Position numbers and translations under genes: made by a program. From NCBI GenBank assembly GCA_025964155.1, contig JAOPZJ010000146.1, forward strand, positions 1 to 37,744: DNA of 37,744 nt. The letters are read 5' to 3'. Below the pieces are notes generated by a model that ran no database searches, was not told the origin of the DNA, and worked only from the letters and a program-made list of their open reading frames with translations. Origin of the DNA: Solirubrobacterales bacterium. GTDB taxonomy: Bacteria; Actinomycetota; Thermoleophilia; Solirubrobacterales; Solirubrobacteraceae. Each line of letters opens with the position of its first letter. The first letter of the stretch is position 1. Shown piece by piece: positions 33,234 to 37,744 of this stretch.

Positions 33234-34415
33234 GTGCCTCACGCGATGAGCAACGCGCTCGAGGGCGTGGCGTCGCTTCACCGCCGCCGGCCGGTGGTGG
33301 GAGACGCTGCGCTCGTCGCGCTACTGCTCGTACTCGGGTTGGCCTCGCACGCCGGGGACCTCCAGACCACCACGGCCGGCCGGGCCTTCACGGTCGCGCT
33401 GGTGCTGCCCCTGCTGTGGCGCCGGCGCTGGCCGGTCGGCGTCTTCGCGGTGATCGCGTTGATCGCCTTCGCGCAGTGGCTGGCGGACGCTCTGGCGTTC
33501 GGTGACGCTGCGCTGCTGGTGGCCCTCTACGGCGTCGCGGTCTCCCAGCCCCGCCGCGTCGCGCTGGCCGCCGCCGCAGTCGTCGCGTTCGGCGTCGTGC
33601 TGGCCAACCTGCGCTGGGCCCCCGGGAACGGGCTGCGGGGCTTCGTCGGGTTGTCCGGCCTGGCGACCGCCGCCTACGTGCTCGGGACGAACACCCGCAC
33701 CCGTCGGGCGCTGGTCGCTTCATTGCAGGAGCGCGCCGAGCGATTGGAGCGCGAGCGCGACCAGCAGGGCCAGCTGGCGGCGGCGGCCGAACGGGCGCGG
33801 ATCGCGCGCGAGCTGCACGACGTCGTCGCCCACAACGTCTCGGTCATGATCGCGCTGTCCGATGGCGCCGGCTACGCCCTCGACGAGGACCCGGCGCGTG
33901 CCAAGTCCGCGATGCGGAACGCCTCGCGGACCGGGCGCCAGGCGCTCGCGGAGCTGCGCCGGTTGCTCGGCGTGCTTCGCGACGGCGACGGCGATGCCCA
34001 GCTCGCCCCGCAACCGGGTCTGGCGCAGCTCGATGAGCTGCTCCAGGACGTTCGCAGCGCCGGCCTGCCGGTGAGCTATGAGGTGACGGGCCGTCCCTCC
34101 ACACCGCTGCCGCCGGGCCTCGAACTCGCCGTCTTCCGCATCGTGCAGGAGGCGCTGACCAACACGCTCAAGCACGCCGGCCCCGGGGCAGAAGCCCAGG
34201 TGCGGATGCTCCACGGCCACGGCGTGCTCGAGGTCGAGGTGCTCGACACGGGCAATCCGCTTCCCGACTTGCGGGTCGACGGCTCCGCAGGCCTGCGCGG
34301 GATGCGCGAGCGAGCGGCCGTCTACGACGGCGAGCTGGACGCCGGCCCCGCGCCGGACGGCGGCTGGCGGGTCCACCTCGTCCTGCCGCTCGAATCAGCG
34401 ACGCTGTCGGCGTGA
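33234..34415 (+). CDS. Sensor histidine kinase, NarL-partner (HisKA_3) type
   Basis: A 393-residue membrane kinase. Four to five hydrophobic segments (about residues 22-155) with short loops suggest sensing in or at the membrane. The dimerisation domain follows, with phospho-accepting His195 in ARELHDVVAHNVSVM, then an HATPase_c domain (about 285-390) with EALTNTLKHAG (N box) and GSAGLRGMRERAAVYDG (G box). The start could be GTG 33234 (promoter box 7 nt upstream) or ATG 33246 (AGGTG 8-9 nt upstream). The stop overlaps the response-regulator GTG by 4 nt. It lies 16 bp after the ABC permease, so it probably controls that exporter. Confidence 0.94.
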   Translation: MPHAMSNALEGVASLHRRRPVVGDAALVALLLVLGLASHAGDLQTTTAGRAFTVALVLPLLWRRRWPVGVFAVIALIAFAQWLADALAFGDAALLVALYGVAVSQPRRVALAAAAVVAFGVVLANLRWAPGNGLRGFVGLSGLATAAYVLGTNTRTRRALVASLQERAERLERERDQQGQLAAAAERARIARELHDVVAHNVSVMIALSDGAGYALDEDPARAKSAMRNASRTGRQALAELRRLLGVLRDGDGDAQLAPQPGLAQLDELLQDVRSAGLPVSYEVTGRPSTPLPPGLELAVFRIVQEALTNTLKHAGPGAEAQVRMLHGHGVLEVEVLDTGNPLPDLRVDGSAGLRGMRERAAVYDGELDAGPAPDGGWRVHLVLPLESATLSA

Positions 34416-35077
34416 CCACCCGAATCCTGCTCGTCGACGACCAAGAGCTCCTGCGGATGGGGTTTCGCATGGTGCTCGAGGCACAGGATGGCCTGGAAGT
34501 CGTCGGCGAGGCCGGCGACGGCGCCGAAGCGGTGGCGCTGACCCGGCAGCTTGAGCCTGACGTCGTCCTCATGGACGTCCGGATGCCGCGCATGGACGGC
34601 GTTCAGGCCACTCGTGCGCTCGTGGACGGTGGCAGCCGCTCGCGGGTCATCATCCTCACCACGTTCGACCTGGACGAGTACGCGCACGCAGCGCTGCGCG
34701 CCGGCGCCAGCGGCTTCCTGCTCAAGGATGCGCCGACCGCCGATCTCCTGTCGGCGATCCGCGCCGTCGCCAGCGGCGACGCCGTCGTCGCACCGAGTAC
34801 CACACGGCGCCTGCTGGCGACGATCGTCCACCAGCTGCCCGTCGCCGAGACGGACGTCGACCATCCGCGGCTGAGCTCGCTCACGCCCCGCGAGCGCGAG
34901 GTGCTGATGGCCGTCGCGCGCGGCCTCTCCAACGCGGAGATCGCCGACGAGCTCGTGCTGTCCGAGGCCACCGTCAAGACGCACGTCGGCCGCATCCTGG
35001 CCAAGCTTGCGCTGCGCGACCGCGTGCAGATCGTCATCTACGCCTACGACCACGGCCTCGTCGCCCCGGGGAACTGA
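34412..35077 (+). CDS. Response regulator, NarL/LuxR type
   Basis: A 221-residue two-component regulator. The receiver has acidic Asp9-Asp10, phospho-acceptor Asp55 (VVLMDVRMPRMDG) and Lys105 (GFLLKDAP). The C-terminal LuxR-type helix-turn-helix (about 155-215) has LTPREREVLMAVARGLSNAEIA and SEATVKTHVGRILAKLALRDR. GTG 34412 overlaps the kinase stop (GTGA), so the two are translated together. It likely activates or represses the ABC genes just upstream, but no operator repeat is recognised before 31437. Confidence 0.96.
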   Translation: MTTRILLVDDQELLRMGFRMVLEAQDGLEVVGEAGDGAEAVALTRQLEPDVVLMDVRMPRMDGVQATRALVDGGSRSRVIILTTFDLDEYAHAALRAGASGFLLKDAPTADLLSAIRAVASGDAVVAPSTTRRLLATIVHQLPVAETDVDHPRLSSLTPREREVLMAVARGLSNAEIADELVLSEATVKTHVGRILAKLALRDRVQIVIYAYDHGLVAPGN

Positions 35078-35118
35078 CGTCCGTGGGGCGAGGCGCCTGT
35101 GGCGCCGCCCACCCCAGC

Positions 35119-35206
35119 GCGAGGCGCAGTGGCGCTGACGCGAGCGCACCACGCGAACCTCGATCGCGGCAGCGCCACAGCGCCACAAGCGCCGGCACCC
35201 AGATCT
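35119..35206 (+). repeat. Dispersed hairpin element, compact copy
   Basis: GTGGCGCTG (35129-35137) pairs perfectly with CAGCGCCAC (35170-35178), and CGCGA/TCGCG continue the stem inside after one mismatch. Both flanks match the two separated halves at 8085-8113 and 8461-8516. Located between convergent genes, it may also act as a terminator for the response regulator and the prenyl synthase. Confidence 0.65.
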
Positions 35207-35258
35207 CACGATCGAGACCAAAGACCCTGCACGCCGTCGCTGCCGTCCAGGAGGCCGG

Positions 35259-36179
35259 TCAGGAGGAGCGCGCGTAGACGAAGTCGGCGATCTGCTCGAG
35301 GTCTGGGGCGCCGCCGGGCACCGCCCGGGCGAGCGCTGCGCGCGCCCTGCCGTGCGAGTCCGCCGCCATCGCGCGTGCTCTCTGGAGGCCGTACTGGCTG
35401 ACGTACGTGAGCTTCCCGTGTCGCTCATCGGAGCCGCGCGGCTTTCCCAGCTCGGCATCCGTTCCGGTCACGTCCAGGATGTCGTCGACGATCTGGAAGA
35501 GCACGCCCAGCTCGCCGGAGAACGCACGGAACTCGGCGAGCGTGGACGCCGCCACGTCGCTGAGGAGCAGCACGCACTCGATGGCGGCGCCGATCAGGCG
35601 GCCGGTCTTGAGCCTGTGCAGGCGGCGCAGCCCGACGCCTTGCTTGCCGGCGAGGTCGCGCACGTCGATGTACTCGCCGCCGACCATCCCGTTGACGCCA
35701 GTCGCGTCGGCCAGCTCGGCGACGGCCTCGAGCAGGCGCGCGGGATCGCCGCGCTGCTCGCGCAGGACGAGCCGGAACGCCTCGGCGTAGAGGGCGTCGC
35801 CGGCCAGGATCGCCACGTCCTCGCCGAAGCGCTTGTGGGACGTGGGCCGCCCGCGACGCAGGTCGTCGTCGTCGATCGCCGGCAGGTCGTCGTGGATCAG
35901 CGAGAAGGTGTGGATCAGCTCGACCGCGGCGGCGAGCGCGAGGACCTCGCGCGGGTCGCGTCCGATCGTGCGCGCCGTTGCGAGCGCGAGCACGGGCCGG
36001 ATGCGCTTGCCGCCTGCCAGCAGCGAGTAGCGCATTGCCTCCTCCAGGCCGGCGGCGCCCGGCTCGCAAGCGAACCGCAGGTTGATGAGGTAGTCCTCGA
36101 CGAGGGAGCGCAGGTGCTCGGGATAGCCGACCGCATCCTCGCCGGCCGCCGCGCCGAGGCGCGCGTGCGTGGTAGCCAT
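35259..36179 (-). CDS. Short-chain polyprenyl synthase (farnesyl/geranylgeranyl diphosphate synthase)
   Basis: A 306-residue trans-prenyltransferase that condenses isopentenyl diphosphate with allylic diphosphates. The first Asp-rich motif is the bacterial D-D-x4-D form (97-103, IHDDLPAIDDDDLRRGRPT) and the second is Asp232-Asp233-x2-Asp236 (FQIVDDILDVTG). LLAGGKRIRPVL, KTGRLI and GKLTYV also fit. The four-residue spacing in the first motif is typical of IspA-like FPP synthases, though C20 synthases share it; the product length needs an assay. IDI lies 95 bp upstream on the same strand and carotenoid genes lie beyond, so it probably supplies their precursor. Confidence 0.94.
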   Translation of the reverse strand: MATTHARLGAAAGEDAVGYPEHLRSLVEDYLINLRFACEPGAAGLEEAMRYSLLAGGKRIRPVLALATARTIGRDPREVLALAAAVELIHTFSLIHDDLPAIDDDDLRRGRPTSHKRFGEDVAILAGDALYAEAFRLVLREQRGDPARLLEAVAELADATGVNGMVGGEYIDVRDLAGKQGVGLRRLHRLKTGRLIGAAIECVLLLSDVAASTLAEFRAFSGELGVLFQIVDDILDVTGTDAELGKPRGSDERHGKLTYVSQYGLQRARAMAADSHGRARAALARAVPGGAPDLEQIADFVYARSS

Positions 36180-36274
36180 GATGTCGAGGGAGGCTGTACC
36201 ACCGGCGGCGCCGTGACCACTGGCCGCGATGCCAGCGTCGCCTCGCCCGCGGGCCCCGGCGGCTCGTCGTCAGC

Positions 36275-36826
36275 TCAGTGGACGCTGAGCGGCCGCCCGG
36301 CCAGCTCGCTGAGCTGGTTCTTGCACCACCACGAGAACTCGTCTGCCGTGTCGGAGAGGGCGGCGAGGACGAAGTCCTGCCAGCGCATCCATCGATACGT
36401 GGCCACCTCCGCGCGATTCGGCCGCGGCTCGCCCTCGGCGCGCGCGACGAACACCGGGCAGAACTCGTGCTCGACGATCCCGCGGAACGGCGGTGTGCGG
36501 TAGGTGTAGTCCGGGACGACCACCTCGATGCTGCCCGCGGTCATCCCGAGTTCGTAGTCCAGGCGTCGCTCGATGGCCGCGGTGAAGCTCTCGCCGGGCG
36601 CCGGGTGACCGCAGACGCTGTTGGTCCACACCCCCGGCCAGACCGCCTTGGTCGCGCTGCGCCGCGTGGCGAGGAAGCGACCGTCGGCGTCGAAGACGTA
36701 GCACGAGAAGCCCAGGTGCAGCGGTGTGTCGGCGTGATGAGTACACAGCTTCTCCGCGGTGCCGGTCGGCTCGCCCTTCTCGTTCACGAGCACAATGAGC
36801 TCTTCCTCCGCCATGTCCTCAATCAT
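36275..36826 (-). CDS. idi: Isopentenyl-diphosphate delta-isomerase, type 1
   Basis: A 183-residue Nudix-fold enzyme that interconverts isopentenyl and dimethylallyl diphosphate. Seen: VNEKGEPTGTAEK, HLGFSCYVFDADGRFLATRRS, catalytic Cys in WTNSVCGHPAPGE, the acidic LDYELGM, catalytic Glu in VEHEFCPVF and the C-terminal FSWWCK. ATG 36826 is used; ATG 36814 four codons on is an alternative and gives the usual family start. It lies upstream of the prenyl synthase gene and is divergent from the CrtA-like gene over 122 bp. Confidence 0.95.
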   Translation of the reverse strand: MIEDMAEEELIVLVNEKGEPTGTAEKLCTHHADTPLHLGFSCYVFDADGRFLATRRSATKAVWPGVWTNSVCGHPAPGESFTAAIERRLDYELGMTAGSIEVVVPDYTYRTPPFRGIVEHEFCPVFVARAEGEPRPNRAEVATYRWMRWQDFVLAALSDTADEFSWWCKNQLSELAGRPLSVH

Positions 36827-36948
36827 CAGGAGCCTGCGCCGGAATTGACGCCATCCCTTCGGCGGGTGCGGACGCGCCCAAGGGCCAGATGTGCATGCGG
36901 TGGGGTCACGTCGATCATCCCCCGAGCCGGTAAAGGTCGGCTTGATCC
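36827..36948. promoter_or_regulatory. Divergent promoter region of idi and the CrtA-like gene
   Basis: The only non-coding DNA between two divergent isoprenoid genes, so both promoters should be here. AAAGG about 12 nt before GTG 36949 is a weak ribosome binding site. No clear operator repeat is seen. Confidence 0.4.
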
Positions 36949-37638
36949 GTGCCCGTCGCCTCCTTTCACCTGACGCGCTATCCGGCGGTCACCACGCAAT
37001 TCTCGCGCATGGGGCTGGACCGCCTCCAGCTCCGGGGCGCGGAGGGTCTGCGATTCTGGCGGCTGCTCGGCACGGGCCGCGGGCGCACGATGACCCTCTC
37101 GGCCGACCTCCGGCGCTGGGGCATGTTCGCGGTCTGGGACGACGACGCGGCGCTGGACCGGTTCCTGGCGACATCCCCTGTGGCGCGTCGCTGGGCCGTG
37201 CTCGCGCAGGAGCGCTACCTGCTGCGGCTGGCACCCGTCCGCTGGCACGGGACGTGGGGCGACCGCGACCCGTTCGCCGGCGCAGTGCCTGTCGATGCCG
37301 GCGACGGCCCGGTGGCGATCCTCACGCGTGCCGCCATCCGGACGCGTTCTGCGCCCGCGTTCTACCGCGCGGTCGCGGGGCCCGACGCCGACCTGACGCG
37401 CCAGCCGGGAGTCCTGGCCGCGGTGGGCATCGGCGAGCGGCCCGTCCTGCGCCAGGCCAACTTCTCGCTGTGGCGCACGCTCGGCGACGCCACGCGCTAC
37501 GCCTACGCGCGGCCCGCCCACTCGGAGGTGGTCCGCCGCGCCCGCGCCGAGGGCTGGTTCACGGAGGAGCTGTTCGCGCGCTTCGTCCCGTACGGATCCG
37601 AGGGGACCTGGGCCGGCAGCGACCCGCTACGCGACTGA
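36949..37638 (+). CDS. CrtA-like spheroidene monooxygenase family protein
   Basis: A 229-residue protein resembling spheroidene monooxygenase, the carotenoid ketolase CrtA known from purple bacteria. The resemblance is in the N-terminal [20 protein letters not shown] and [25 protein letters not shown], the [26 protein letters not shown] core and the C-terminal [14 protein letters not shown] and [12 protein letters not shown]. CrtA adds oxo groups to acyclic carotenoids. Identification is from family-like motifs only. GTG 36949 gives a family-like N-terminus. It sits 1 bp from the convergent CrtI-like gene and next to idi, which supports a carotenoid role. Confidence 0.8.
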   Translation: MPVASFHLTRYPAVTTQFSRMGLDRLQLRGAEGLRFWRLLGTGRGRTMTLSADLRRWGMFAVWDDDAALDRFLATSPVARRWAVLAQERYLLRLAPVRWHGTWGDRDPFAGAVPVDAGDGPVAILTRAAIRTRSAPAFYRAVAGPDADLTRQPGVLAAVGIGERPVLRQANFSLWRTLGDATRYAYARPAHSEVVRRARAEGWFTEELFARFVPYGSEGTWAGSDPLRD

Positions 37639-37639
37639 C

Positions 37640-37744
37640 TCACGCCGGCCCGATCGCGCGCGCCACGGAGCGGCCGCCGAGCACCACCAGCGGCAGCCCG
37701 CCGCCGGGATGCACGGTGCCGCCGGCGAGCCACAGGCCGCTCAC
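37640..37744 (-). CDS. CrtI-like carotenoid desaturase/oxidase, C-terminal fragment at window edge
   Basis: The last 34 codons of a phytoene-desaturase-family flavoprotein; the rest lies outside the window. The visible part reads GLWLAGGTVHPGGGLPLVVL, followed by GGRSVARAIG and the stop. It matches the FAD-binding G-x-x-T-H-P-G-G-G-x-P end of CrtI, CrtD and CrtN-type enzymes. Which of these it is cannot be told from so short a piece. It converges with the CrtA-like gene with a 1-bp gap and suggests that more carotenoid genes lie to the right. Confidence 0.75.
   Translation of the reverse strand: MSGLWLAGGTVHPGGGLPLVVLGGRSVARAIGPA

Noticed and set aside
1-37744. tRNA, rRNA or riboswitch genes
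   Set aside because: No GGTTCRAAT-type T-loop, rRNA core or familiar riboswitch sequence was noticed by eye; a covariance search was not possible.

Overview
The window is a very G+C-rich, densely packed bacterial chromosome segment with about 40 genes on both strands. Several features suggest a high-G+C actinobacterium, possibly of the Solirubrobacterales/Thermoleophilia type: many GTG starts, promoters of the form TANNNT lying 6-7 nt before the start codon (leaderless transcripts), a secreted protein with a PASTA-like tail, and a type 1 IDI with a short-chain prenyl synthase. The lineage is inferred from gene content and was not tested. I see no tRNA, rRNA, CRISPR array, transposase or phage gene.

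Layout. 1-9180: end of an SDR gene, an alpha/beta hydrolase of the haloalkane dehalogenase type, a secreted PASTA-like protein, inorganic pyrophosphatase, transketolase, a membrane-anchored lytic transglycosylase with an M15/DUF5715-like tail, a GNAT acetyltransferase, a 579-bp repeat-filled gap and a histidine phosphatase. 9177-15149: an FAD oxidoreductase divergent from a two-gene unit (ComA-like phosphosulfolactate synthase plus ATP-grasp), a second repeat-rich gap, a membrane diguanylate cyclase, a decayed RibD/DHFR-family pseudogene and topoisomerase IB. 15180-21380: a minus-strand block with a glycosyltransferase and a phosphodiester glycosidase, then an aidB/crotonase/TetR operon preceded by a nested palindromic operator and a second TetR gene. 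21423-29512: a secreted protein, a saccharopine-dehydrogenase-like protein, a 1206-residue permease-HAMP-GAF-GGDEF-EAL fusion, pyruvate kinase and two unknowns. 29650-35077: an SDR, two small envelope proteins, and an ABC exporter followed directly by a NarL-type two-component pair. 35259-37744: a short-chain polyprenyl synthase, IDI, a CrtA-like monooxygenase and the C-terminus of a CrtI-like desaturase, i.e. the left edge of an isoprenoid/carotenoid locus.

How the genes may work together. IDI and the prenyl synthase would supply C15/C20 precursors to the carotenoid enzymes at the right edge. The ABC transporter and two-component genes look like one stress or drug-response module. The aidB operon is probably controlled by one of the flanking TetR proteins through the operator at 20703-20742. 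Two proteins have intact c-di-GMP synthase motifs, and one of them is joined to an amino-acid-permease-like domain; this is the most unusual gene in the window. Intergenic gaps at 8.0-8.6, 12.2-12.5 and 35.1-35.2 kb share small dispersed palindromic repeats.
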